From Erodium maritimum (taxonomy: Eukaryota > Streptophyta > Magnoliopsida > Geraniales > Geraniaceae): DNA of 64,000 bases. Made by a program: the position numbers and the translations under genes. Each line of letters opens with the position of its first letter. The stretch's first letter is position 1. Below the pieces are notes generated by a model. That model was given only the letters and a program-made list of their open reading frames with translations, ran no database searches and was not told the DNA's origin. The stretch lies in NCBI GenBank assembly GCA_963921825.1, contig OY997589.1, positions 76,058,523 through 76,122,522 on the forward strand, written 5' to 3'. This document shows positions 1 through 9,739 of this stretch, piece by piece.

Positions 1-129
1 AAAGCAATTCAAAATGAAATGGCCCGTAGCCATCGCACGGTCTAGGGAGCAACCCTCTCGGCCCGGCGTAACCGCACGCAACTTCCCTAACACAAAGTCA
101 GGATAGGCGGTCGACCTCATCGCGGACGC

Positions 130-300
130 AGCGTTTTACCGATCGACGGAAGGCAGGGAAATCGCCTCTTCGCGGCCTCATCTCTCGCGGTGCTCAACAC
201 AGCGTTTTACCGAGTGCTAGTTGGAAGGTAGGAAAATAACCTCTTCGCAGGACACAACGTTTTACCGACTCCTGGTTGGAAGGTAGGGAAACCACCTTTC
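130..300. repeat. Degenerate tandem repeat in LTR1 (gcgttttaccga units)
   Basis: About three imperfect units built on acgcagcgttttaccga followed by ggaaggcagggaaatc and cctcttcgc. It is an LTR-internal block that differs from the blocks in the two related solo LTRs. Confidence 0.6.
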
Positions 301-1384
301 TCATGCAACCCAAGTACCACAAACCCAACAATTAATCGAATACGCGCCGAAAGGTACGATACACCTGACGGAAGTACTTCTCTCACACTTTACCGGCCGC
401 GCATCAACAGAATCGCAATCACACTCACAAACAGGAACACAACCACAAGTAACCACCGTACCATTACCACATTCACGTTCACGTCGGTCTATCACTCATC
501 TGACCATATCACAACCAAGGGTTCACATCAACACAAACACGGCACACTTGTCCACACATAACAACGACATGTCACACCGAATACAATATGTCTCGACCCT
601 TAAATTACACTCACAACTGTTCCGTACTGACCATCACTTACCGACACCCTCTCGGACACACTCAATACAACTATCACAGAGCCGTCACAATCACTTTCAC
701 AACCACAGTCATGTTTCAATAATAACACCGCCAACAGGCACATACCATTACTTACCGATACCACTCTCCACGTGGTTACCCCACCGGCTTAACCGGTATC
801 CCCAAACATTCCCAACCCCACATATCAAGTAAAATAGGGAAAAACACTCAAATCACTGATCATGTGTTCTCTAGTCACTTCTACTCGTTTTCGTGTTCGT
901 TATTTATTAACCGTTCAAACATCAAGGCACACACAGATACATTCGGCACACAAGTCCTACGGGCGCTACATGACCCGATTCTACCAGCACAACAATTCCC
1001 AAGACATAAATCATAAATGTTCGCAGTTTGATACGTCAACGCTAGTTGTTCGTTTCCTATATGCATACTAGTTCTTTAGCCGGTTTATTAGGTTTCCCTA
1101 TATGCATACTAGTAAAACCGTAATAAAGCGGATTCGAGGTAATCCCTACCTCTTGAAGAGCCGACCGTTGTGTCTCCTATCTGTTGACGTCCTGGCCCCA
1201 CCGGTCTTTTCCGTGCTCGGGGTAACGTCCTGGTTAAACACAAAAGGGACATATCAGTCCAACCCGTAACGGTCCTCAATTTGATAATTAAATCCAGTCG
1301 TTCGTTTGTCAAAAAGTCCTTTAGAAATCTTGTAAGTTCTTGGTGTTTACCTGATTTTAAATCCAATAATTAATTAAAATCTGT

Positions 1385-1640
1385 TTTGACCCGGCCCGAC
1401 CCGAGTCCGACCCGAACCCAGGCCCAGACCCGGTCCAGACCCAGAACCCGGCCATGACCCGAGCCCGACCCAGACCCGGCTCAGGACCCGGAGTCAAACC
1501 CATCTCAAGATCCGGACTCAGATCCGGTCCAGGCCCAAGACCCAAATCCGATCCAGGTCCAGGTTCTGGCCCGAACCTTGTCCAGGCCCAACTCAAGGCC
1601 CGAGTTCGTTCTTGGCCCGATCTCAAACTTGCTCTGGTCT
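1385..1640. repeat. GC-rich simple/degenerate repeat (gacccg / ggcccgaccc units)
   Basis: About 250 bases of short units such as gacccgagcccgacccag. The pattern opens frames on both strands that translate to Gly/Pro/Arg-rich low-complexity peptides. I treat those frames as by-products of composition. Confidence 0.7.
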
Positions 1641-2503
1641 GAAGGGGCGGCTAGGGCTCCGGTTGAGGTTCCGGCGACGGCGACGGCGGTTCTTGACGGC
1701 GTGTGGGGTTCCGCGCGGCGAAGTGGCGGCAGGAAGCTCGGGATGGTGTGGGGAAAGTCGCCAGGGTGCCCATGACGTCGTGGGATGGTCGCCCGAGCCA
1801 AAAACGAGCTCCTACGAACAGATCTGACGCCGTAGGAGCAGATCTGGAGCTCGAGCTCCAGCGAACCCCATCTCTGACACGGCTCTGCAAGGTGAGCTCG
1901 AATTCGCCAAGAAACAAGAGGAAAAGAGATGAGGGAGGTGAGGCAGGGTCGGGAGAAGGCTCACTGGTCACGGTTCCCCTCATTTCAGGCACGGCGAGGT
2001 TCGACCGACGCCGGCGACGTTTCTGGCTTCGACTTGAGGAGGAAGAAGAAGGAGCGGGACGAGGGATTCCCGGCGACGGCGTCTCGAAGATGGGCTGGCG
2101 ATGCTCGATGTGTGCACGGGGATGGAAGGGACGGCAGTGGCTTGCGATTTGGTCGGAGAGGGAGGAGGTGAAGGGAGGAGGACGAGATCTGAGGGAGAGG
2201 GAAGTGAGGTGCGGCGCGACTCTGATTTTTCCTCGGGGTGCGTGCGTGCGTAGAAGAAGAGGTGCGAGACTAGGGTTGAGTAGAACTGAAGTGGGCTTGG
2301 GCCTGGCGTTGGTGCGGGCTTGAATTCGCACGGGCTGAGCTGAGTTGACTGGACCTGGTCCAGTTGACCAGCTCAAGTCTGATCCTTTTTCTTTTCTTTT
2401 TTTTTCTCTTTTTTTTTGCACTCGTTTAAATTTTCCGCTCCGCTTTCCAACCCCGTCTTTTCCAAACCGTCAATTTAGACAATTAAAAAAACAGGTCTTC
2501 ACA

Positions 2504-3420
2504 ATGCTCCTGCCCCTTTCCCTATCTTGGCCTTCCGTGGTCGAGGACCGATTCTAGGTTTGTACTTCAGAATACCTCGAAGAATCGCCGGTATCCCCTC
2601 GTGAGTGTACCGGCGCACCGAAACCCTAGGCCGACTCGGCTGCATCGGTCCAAGGGATCCTTCCATCAGAACGATCATAGTCACTGTTTAGGACCTTGGG
2701 GGTTTCGAGCCATGTCACTTGGCCGACGGCATTGGTGGCATGGAAACCTTAGGAGGTTGCCATTGATCCCGGGGATCAGCAACCATTGGAGGAGTTGGCG
2801 GTGACGGCGGCGCTGCAAACCCGGGTGGAAACGCCACCATGTGCGGCCATCGATCGGCTCGTCCCAACGGAGGGTTGGACGACAACGAAGAGGGATGACC
2901 GCCCGATATGGTTCGAACGGGCGCCATGCCGGTTCCGGACAGCGACACGATAACAGGCGACTAGGTGCAGGCTGATGGTACAGTTCGAGATGCTTCTCGG
3001 GGACAGGTCCGTGACGCATCCCTAACGGCCGAACGATGACGGCTGACCAAGTGATCGGGGAGATGACGACCCAGCGACGGAGGATGTTGCAGACGTCCTT
3101 CCGTGATCCAGAGACGACGGCGGTAACCTGTGACATCTGGCTGCATGGCCGAGCCGGAGGGACGAGCTGAATCCCGGAGAAGATCCATCGGCGACGGTGG
3201 TACTCTAGTAGGGCTAGGGTTTTGGAGATCATGATTTGGTGATGGCGATGGGGCACGGATGCGGGCCGGGACGCAGAACAGTGGAGCGAAGGCGACGATT
3301 GTCCGGAGTAGTGCAGAGGAACAGAACTAACGTTGATCCGAGAAGATCAACGATGGTGAGGCTTCCCCCGAAGGGTTATGGGTGAACCCTGGGGTTAGAG
3401 AGGACGCTGTTTGGGGAGAA
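2504..3420 (-). pseudogene. Unassigned retroposon/gene fragment, interrupted by LTR1
   Basis: The minus strand carries overlapping open frames (3256-2681, 3188-2961, 2948-2715, 2684-2499) with Pro/Arg-rich products. The upstream leader has aaccctag-type sequence, as often seen at plant LINE 5' ends. The minus frame at 2684-2499 runs into the LTR1 end at 2503, which suggests LTR1 interrupted it. I recognise no domain. A LINE ORF1 5' region is possible; an orphan coding fragment cannot be excluded. Confidence 0.3.
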
Positions 3421-3870
3421 TACTTTAGCTTTTCACAATGTTAAATCAACGGATTTTTGGATCGAATTTTTGAACAGATTCAGTAAAGACCTCCACCGTG
3501 TAACAATGTAACATTAAAATATCCGAACTCCCAAAACACATATCCTGAAAAGATGATCCAACATGACATCCCACTGTCAAATGCTTTGAGTTCACGGAAA
3601 TGGTTACCGTTGATACGGGATGTTTTCTCACCTTCAAAGTTGTTTGTTGGGTTCATTACTTAACCGCTACAGCGGGACGGAGAAGCCCAGAATCCACAAA
3701 TAAATTTTAATCAAAACGACGGAGAAACCGAAGACGACGGTCCTTCAAAGTCCAAGTCGGCCACCGAAATCGATCAACAACACTCACCAAACCATCTTCG
3801 ATTGCTCGCCAATAGGCTCGAGCCGAAGCAAACCCAACATTTTGATTTTCAAGAGGCGAAGCTACTGAAA
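3421..3870. other. Upstream region of the lipoyl synthase gene
   Basis: No repeat or gene is recognised. It should contain the promoter and 5' UTR of the gene that starts at 3871. A frame open from 3802 begins at TTG and is in phase with the gene, so the ATG at 3871 is the first in-frame start. Confidence 0.4.
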
Positions 3871-6800
3871 ATGTATCAGCAATCGGTTCCAAAACCCACA
3901 ATCTCAATCCCAATTCCCAAAATTTCATCCTACACTTCACCCTCCACCTCCTTCAGAATCCGATGCCAAGCCGTGGGTGCGTCGTCGAAGAGTCCTGTCG
4001 CGCCGCCGGAAAGTGGAAGGACGATGGGACCGTACACCGGGAGAGATCCGAACGTGAAGAAGCCGGACTGGTTGAGGCAGAGAGCTCCCCAGGAGGAGAG
4101 GTTTCAGGACGTCAAGGAGTCCTTGTCTCGTTTGAAGCTCAATACTGTTTGCGAGGAAGCTCAATGCCCTAATATTGGAGAGGTTTTCCCAAAATTTTAT
4201 TTCCTTAATTTACATGTTCTTTGCATTATCTACACTAGCAATTGAAAATTGAGTTTGGATTGTGTGAATAAAAACAAGGGGAACTATTATTTGACTTTAT
4301 AGTACATGTTATAACGATCGACTTTTTTGTCGTCCAACAAACATTTTCTAACAAACATATTATCAAAAACCATAATTTTCTGTCCAAAAACACAGAATGA
4401 TAGAAAATTATGGTTTTTGATAATATGTTTGCCGGACCATGTTTTTTTGGACAACAAGAAAGTCAATAGTTATAACCTGTATTATAAAGTCAAATAATAG
4501 TCATTTCCTGAAGTTTTTCCTATAAACAACCCAATTCTTAGTTTGATTTGGGTCTGTGTGCAGTGTTGGAATGGAGGTGGGGATGGTATTGCAACAGCAA
4601 CAATTATGCTTCTTGGTGACACCTGCACTCGTGGCTGTAGGTTTTGTGCTGTTAAAACTAGCAGAAACCCAGATCCTCCTGACCCTATGGAACCCGAGAA
4701 CACTGCTAAGGCTATTGCAAGCTGGGGGTATGTCTTACAAACTACTTACTTTTTAGACCATAATCATCAAAATTGTAGCAATTCAGTTTAAGGAATCGAG
4801 ACACATGAACTCCTAATGAGCGAAACTGCAAATGTTGTACATGGCATGGTGAATAGTTAACAATCTAGTTTATTGGAGGTGGGGGTATTGAGATCTTAAT
4901 CTCACTATGAACAACCCCAACAACGGGCGGGGCTTGAAAATATATGGTTAACTTGTCAGCTTTACAGATGGTCACATGTATTTTTGTGGCTAAAGGTTTA
5001 AAATTTTGTTTTTGGATTTAAAAATCTTTGTTTGTACTTTTTGCAGTGTGGATTATATTGTTCTGACAAGTGTAGATCGTGATGATATACCTGATGGGGG
5101 AAGTGGCCATTTTGCTCAGACTGTTCAGGCATTGAAGGTCTCTACATTTCTGTTTCTATTGTACCGAGATCTTTCCTTAAGTCAAAAACCCTTGACTGGT
5201 TTACATGATTTTCTTGTGCAGCAACATAAGCCTGAGATCTTGGTCGAGTGTTTAACTTCTGATTTTCGGGGTGACCTAAAGGCAGTAGATACCCTGGTTC
5301 ACTCAGGACTAGATGTCTTTGCTCATAACGTTGAGACTGTGAAACGGCTCCAACGAATTGTCAGAGATCCTCGTGCTGGGTTAGTTAAAGAATTTGTCAT
5401 CTTTCTCATTTCATCTTGGGGAGGATTTGATTGCCGAAGCTTTTGTAAAAGCAAAATTCCCTTGTTTATGAGTTAAAAAAAGATATCAATGTAGCAAGGA
5501 ATAATCGTCTTGTGCCATGGAGATTGGTACCAAGTTGTTACAGTATCATTTATTCTTATTCTTGCCTTGAAATTGATTCTAGGGATAATTGCAAAAAAAG
5601 TACCCTGAACTTGAGTTTTTGTTGAATTTATATAAAAATGACGATTTTACCTTTATAATTAGTTTAAAAAATAATAAGTAAAAAACAAAAAAAAATCCAA
5701 ATTTTCGTATCACTTAATTTTCTTCCTCCTTGTACCGTACAGAGAGTAAGAAATTTTGGATTTTTTTCTTTAATTATTATTTTTAAAATTTCCAAGGGTA
5801 AAATTGTTATTTTGGAACAAATTTATACAAAGTGTAACAAAAAAAAAACAACTTCAGGGCACTTTATTTGCAATCATCAAAGAAGAGGGCTACAAGTTAC
5901 AAAAAAGTGAATACTCAGGGTACTTTTTTGCAATTATTCTTTGATTCTTGTCCTGATTCACATTTATTGTTTGGTAATGCAGGTATGAGCAGAGTTTGTC
6001 AGTCTTGAGGCATGCGAAGCTCAGCAAGGAAGGGATGATTACTAAAACTTCCATAATGCTGGGCCTCGGGGAATCAGATGATGAGTTGAAGGAAGCCATG
6101 GCTGATCTAAGAGCTATAGATGTTGACATATTGACTTTTGGACAGTATTTACAGGTAAGCAAACATGCACAACTGCTTGAATAACCACGCTAGGGAGTCG
6201 TTAACAGTACCACTTCTCAAATCTGCCTAAGTTTTGATTGAGATTCATATTTACATATGCTTAAAACTGAAGTGATTTGACTCTGTCAAACTTGTGGCTA
6301 TTATAAGATGTTGCTGATGATGGTTTAAAGTTTAGCACATGTCCAGCCTCTACTGAAAGTACAACCATGAGCTTTACTTGAGGCTTATTTGAACAATATT
6401 GATAACGATAATAGTAACAGCAAGGGATAATCTCACTCCACTACCCTTAAGTTTAGAAGGTTTTTGACAACCACTAAGGTTTTTTAGTCTCACTTTACCC
6501 AATTCCGTCAACTTTTGGTGTGAAATGACGGAAATACCCTCATAAAAAAATATATATAAGATAAGGGTATTTTTGTCTTTTCTCACCCCAAAAGTTGACG
6601 GAATTGGGGTAAAATGAGATTTAAAAACTTATGGGGCTGCCAAAAACTTTTTAAACTTAGAGGTAGTTGATTGAGAACGATGCATACATTAGGATACCCG
6701 AGTGAGATTTTCCCTGACGATAATACGTGCAACATATGTTCCTACAGCCAACTCCGCTTCACTTAACTGTGAAAGAGTACGTCATGCCAGAGAAGTTTGC

Positions 6801-7057
6801 TTTCTGGAAGGAGTACGGGGAGTCCATAGGATTTCGATACGTAGCTAGTGGGCCCCTGGTAAGTTCTTCAACACCTCTTGCTCTAGATGACAATGACACT
6901 TTATGCACATCTTGAAAGCAAGAAACTACAGTTAGAGTCAAATACAAGCTCCTTACTATAACATCCTCCATGATTAATCTTCCAGGTCCGATCCTCATAC
7001 AGAGCTGGTGAGCTCTTTGTTCAGACAATGGTTAGGGAAAGAGCTAGCAGCGCTTGA
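3871..7057 (+). CDS. LIP1P: Lipoyl synthase, plastidial type (7 exons, 359 aa)
   Basis: Radical-SAM lipoyl synthase inserts two sulfurs into protein-bound octanoyl groups, making the lipoyl cofactor of plastid pyruvate dehydrogenase and related proteins. Exons: 3871-4182, 4564-4727, 5047-5137, 5222-5379, 5983-6154, 6748-6858, 6986-7057. All junctions are GT..AG and in phase, and the stop is TGA. The N-terminal ~50 residues are Ser/Pro-rich and acidic-poor, like a chloroplast transit peptide. The auxiliary cluster motif CX4CX5C is C94, C99, C105; the radical-SAM motif CX3CX2C is C125, C129, C132; the RSSYRA motif at 338-343 supplies the Ser ligand. The VKKPDWLRQ...FQ(D/E)VKESLSRL block resembles plastid rather than mitochondrial paralogs. 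Introns 1, 4 and 5 each hold a foldback MITE. I see no break; it looks functional. Confidence 0.95.
4276..4510. mobile_element. Foldback MITE in lipoyl synthase intron 1
   Basis: Long imperfect palindrome: ctattatttgactttat near 4285 pairs with ataaagtcaaataatag near 4484-4500, and the centre pairs ccataattttct with agaaaattatgg. It lies fully inside intron 1. No convincing target duplication is visible. Confidence 0.75.
5582..5940. mobile_element. MITE family A, copy 1 (lipoyl synthase intron 4)
   Basis: The left end gggataattgcaaaaaaag pairs with the right end ttttttgcaattattct, and tacccTga/tcagggta continues the inverted repeat. Flanks ttgattcta (5573-5581) and ttgattctt (5941-5949) form a 9-bp duplication with one mismatch. 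A 9-bp duplication and GGG ends suggest Mutator-type mobilisation. A relative lies at 45575 in the alpha-galactosidase gene. Confidence 0.8.
6424..6714. mobile_element. MITE family B, copy 1 (lipoyl synthase intron 5)
   Basis: Ends are gggataatctcactccac and gtgagattttccc. The inner arms pair on ccaattccgtcaacttttgg / ccaaaagttgacggaattgg. Flanking 9-mers (taacagcaa / tgacgataa) agree at only 5 of 9 positions, consistent with an old insertion. A second copy is at 44543. Confidence 0.8.
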
Positions 7058-7267
7058 TTTTGAGAGGTTTTTACGAGGCAGAAAGGGGTTGAAAGAGTAT
7101 AAAGAAGAATGCAGTAGGAAATGAGTTAGTTACTGGCATAGTGGCATTTATGTGTTTTGTTATCAAGAGTAGGCGTTGGAATATACCAGAGGTCCATTTT
7201 TCACCTAAGTTGATGTTTACGAGTCCAATATTGATATAGCTCCTGTGTACGAGTATAACGCCCCCAC

Positions 7268-7971
7268 GTTTTTTATTTATTGATCAGCGAAGTTGTATTT
7301 CAAATCTTCAAAACCCCAATTTGGGGTAGAAGATAAGTCTGCATAATTGAATCTATCATACAGCATCAATTCGTAGCAGTAGGCACTTGGAATTGTCATG
7401 AGGAACCGAATTGAAACGCTAATGAAGCCAGCGTTACTGAGATGAAGAGCTGAGGAAACCTTTTCCATTCAGGCAATGAGAAAGAAGAAGACGGCTCAAA
7501 AGCTCCGGCTTGTACATGAAGGATTATACTTTTAGCAGCTGCCCCTTTTGATCGAAAAAGACACAAGCATTTCTTGCTAACCACAACTCCCAAATCTCTA
7601 GAGAGCACAACTTCTTCCACCGTTTCCTACCAACTCGAAATACCAAGGAGACCAATGATTCAAAGATCATTCTCAGATCCGAAGGAGGAACCCTCACGAT
7701 GTAAGAGTAGGCTAGGACTATCTTCAAACTTTGAGCCACAGAAGGGACATAAGTTTTGTTGTAATGGAATACAAATTCCCCTTTCTTCTAAGAAACATTT
7801 GGTAGGAATTGCGTCATGACAATTTAGCCATGAGAATGCCTAAATTTTTGAGAGGAATTACAGGCACCCACATAACTGAGGACCAAGCTTTGACGGTTCC
7901 TTGAGGTTCAAGCAACCGATACAACTTACAGAAAACCCCTTATCGTCGGGCAAACTGTCTTGTACATCCTC
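7268..7971 (-). mobile_element. 5'-truncated LINE, 3' part of reverse-transcriptase ORF (minus strand)
   Basis: The minus strand encodes remnants of a plant LINE ORF2 C-terminus in two frames (7739-7524 and 7620-7396), including WELWLARNACVFFDQKGQ, typical of the region after the zf-RVT domain. The 3' end is an A-rich tail (read as ttttttatttatt on + at 7269). Flanks taacgcccccac (7256-7267) and taacgccccac (7972-7982) form a target duplication of about 11 bp. It landed just 3' of the lipoyl synthase gene. Confidence 0.7.
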
Positions 7972-8175
7972 TAACGCCCCACATGTGAGTATTACAAGTA
8001 GTAAATTAGGGGAAATTACTAATCATCGTCTTGTGCTGATTAACCTATACTTTTTAAGTGTACACTTTTATTAAATTGCACTCTAGTTAAAAATAGACGG
8101 AAATGAATCAATTCTTTTATAAAGAAAAGTATCATAAGGTCAAATTACGAGAAACAATGACACAGTGAACATGGT

Positions 8176-9622
8176 TCAATGATAACCACACTTAACAATG
8201 CGAAAGAACCATTCCGTTAGATTTCCCCACACACATTTATGATTATGAGACCGGGCCTTTCTTCCACAGTCATAGCAAAATGAAGTTCCACATCTGCAAA
8301 ACCATAATTTCGTTTAGTTAAAATGGGGAACCATGGGTCCTAACCTGCTTTAACCTTTGTTTTGGCGATCCTAACTGGACTTACCTTTGTTTACACTTCC
8401 CAACTATGACCTTTCCGTTTTTTGCACAAACTATCATTTACTATCTGTTTTGATGATTCCGTTAGTTTTTTGGGGAAACCATGGGTCCTAGCCCCCCTTG
8501 AGGTTTGTTTTGGCTATCCTAACTGGGCTTGACCTTTCCTTACACTTCCCAACTACGCTTGACCTTTTTTTTTGCGAAAACTAACAATTTCCGTCTATTT
8601 TAACGGATTCCGTTAGGTTTTTGACACGTGTTGGTCACGTGCACAGTAGCATTTTTTTAACGGAATCGTCAAAATAGACGGAAAATGTTAGTTTGCGCAA
8701 AAAATGGAAAGGTCACAGTTGGGAAGTGCAAGGAAAGGTCAAGCCCAGTTAGGATCGCAAAACAAACCTTAAGAGGGGTTAGGACCCATGGTTACCCCTA
8801 GTTTTTTTGGACATGTGTTGGTCACGTGCACAGTAGCATTTTCCTAACGGAATCATTAAAATAGACGGTAAATGATAGTTTGTGCAAAAACTGGAAAGGT
8901 CACAGCTGGGAAGTGCAAACAAAGGTCAAGCCCAGTTAAAATCGTCAGAACAAAAGTGTTAGGATACATGGTTTCCCCTTACGGTTAATCAACTCGACAA
9001 TACATAAGTTTTCGATACTTTTCAATTCATGAAAATACGTAAATAATCTGCGACCAATTTATAAAAACCTGCAAGTGATCAAGAAGCAACCATCAATGCG
9101 CTCCACATAGTGATAACAAGCCGGACACCTCGCCCACTTCCTTACCGCCGCGAGCAGTTCAAACAGCACGTCATGGGTAGATTTCCGGCACCTGTGACCG
9201 CACCGCCAGGCGATCCTGCACTGGAAACAAAACGGCTCCTTGCAGTTCGGGCACCTCGACGCTCCCTTGGCCGGCCCTCCACAGTCGTTGAGTATCAACT
9301 CCGAGCAGTGGCTGTTCGGACAATAGCACGCATCGGACCCTTCCACGGCCGACCGGCAGAGGAGGTCAGACCAGCGGAGGAAGAGCTGCGGATCAAGGAT
9401 CGGCCTGCACCAGAGAGCGTTGAGAGGCTTGCCGCAGCCGGCGGCGGGACAGTTTACGGCGGCGGCGCCGTGGTCTAGGACCTTGACGTGAATGTATTTG
9501 GCAACGCAGCCCTTACAGAAAGGATGCGCACAAACTGTGCCGTTTTTGAATATGTTGAGTGCCTTGGTGGGCTCCGTGCATATCACGCATGTTCTAATCA
9601 CTTCACTCCCAAGGATGTTCAT
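8176..9622 (-). CDS. RING-IBR-RING (RBR) E3 ubiquitin ligase, short form (2 exons, 223 aa)
   Basis: RBR ligases take ubiquitin from an E2 onto a RING2 cysteine, then pass it to substrate. Exon 1 is 9622-9069 and exon 2 is 8293-8176 (minus). The junction TGCAG|GT...TTTGCAG|A restores RCGTSFCYDCGRKA, and the stop is TGA at 8178-8176. RING1 spans C12-C63 (CX2C, CAH, CX2C, CPAAGC). IBR covers roughly C101-C145. RING2 starts at C166-x2-C169, with the likely catalytic Cys at 179 in GCFLITCRCG. The ATG at 9622 is the first after an in-frame stop; an upstream in-frame TTG at 9634 was not used. The 775-bp intron is mostly MITE (8325-8978); without it only ~120 bp would remain. At 223 aa it is short for the family, lacking N-terminal extensions. 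A LINE sits ~117 bp upstream of the ATG. The frame is intact, but expression is uncertain. Confidence 0.88.
8325..8978. mobile_element. Composite MITE: outer element carrying a same-family insertion (RBR intron)
   Basis: The outer arms ggggaaccatgggtcc (8325) and acatggtttcccc (ending 8978) are inverted repeats. The arms continue with aagtgcaaacaaaggtcaag on the right matching the left arm in reverse. The left half runs to 8471 and the right half resumes at 8799. No clear duplication is seen outside the outer copy. Confidence 0.85.
8472..8798. mobile_element. Inner MITE inserted in a relative of itself
   Basis: Ends are ggggaaaccatgggtcct and aggacccatggttacccc. The arms (aagcccagttaggat etc.) match those of the outer element. 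It is flanked on both sides by the perfect 9-mer tagtttttt (8463-8471 and 8799-8807), the size expected of Mutator-type transposition. Confidence 0.9.
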
Positions 9623-9660
9623 CGTTCCCTCCAATTTGAGTATACCCTGCTCTCGCTCAC

Positions 9661-9671
9661 TTTATTTATAT
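9661..9671 (-). promoter_or_regulatory. Candidate TATA box of the RBR gene
   Basis: Reads ATATAAATAAA on the minus strand, about 40 bases upstream of the ATG at 9622. If used, the 5' UTR would be very short. It lies between the gene and the LINE inserted at 9740. Confidence 0.4.
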
Positions 9672-9739
9672 TAATCATGAGTATCGTTTTGGTAGTTGTT
9701 TAGTAGGACTCTTATTTATTCTAGTTTTATAATGACAAT

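Larger units (their letters stand above)
1..2503. mobile_element. Long LTR of a Ty3/gypsy-like retrotransposon, left end outside window (LTR1)
   Basis: The segment ends in ...aggtcttcaca, an LTR-like CA terminus, and belongs to the same family as the two complete solo LTRs at 29205 and 52350. Stretches are shared with the 29205 copy: tatcacaaccaagggttc near 500 against tatcacaaccaatggttc near 30130, and cctatatgcatactagt at about 1057 and 1103 against 30425. It opens 60-70 bases inside the LTR (aaagcaattcaaa also occurs at 29267). It contains degenerate tandem blocks around cagcgttttaccga (130-300) and a GC-rich block (1385-1640). No primer-binding site follows at 2504, so it is a solo or 3' LTR. 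The GC-rich open frames at 1357-2421 look like LTR composition, not genes. Confidence 0.65.

Noticed and set aside
1357..2421. GC-rich overlapping frames, up to 256 codons
   Set aside because: They lie inside LTR1, are low complexity on both strands and have no domain or intron structure.
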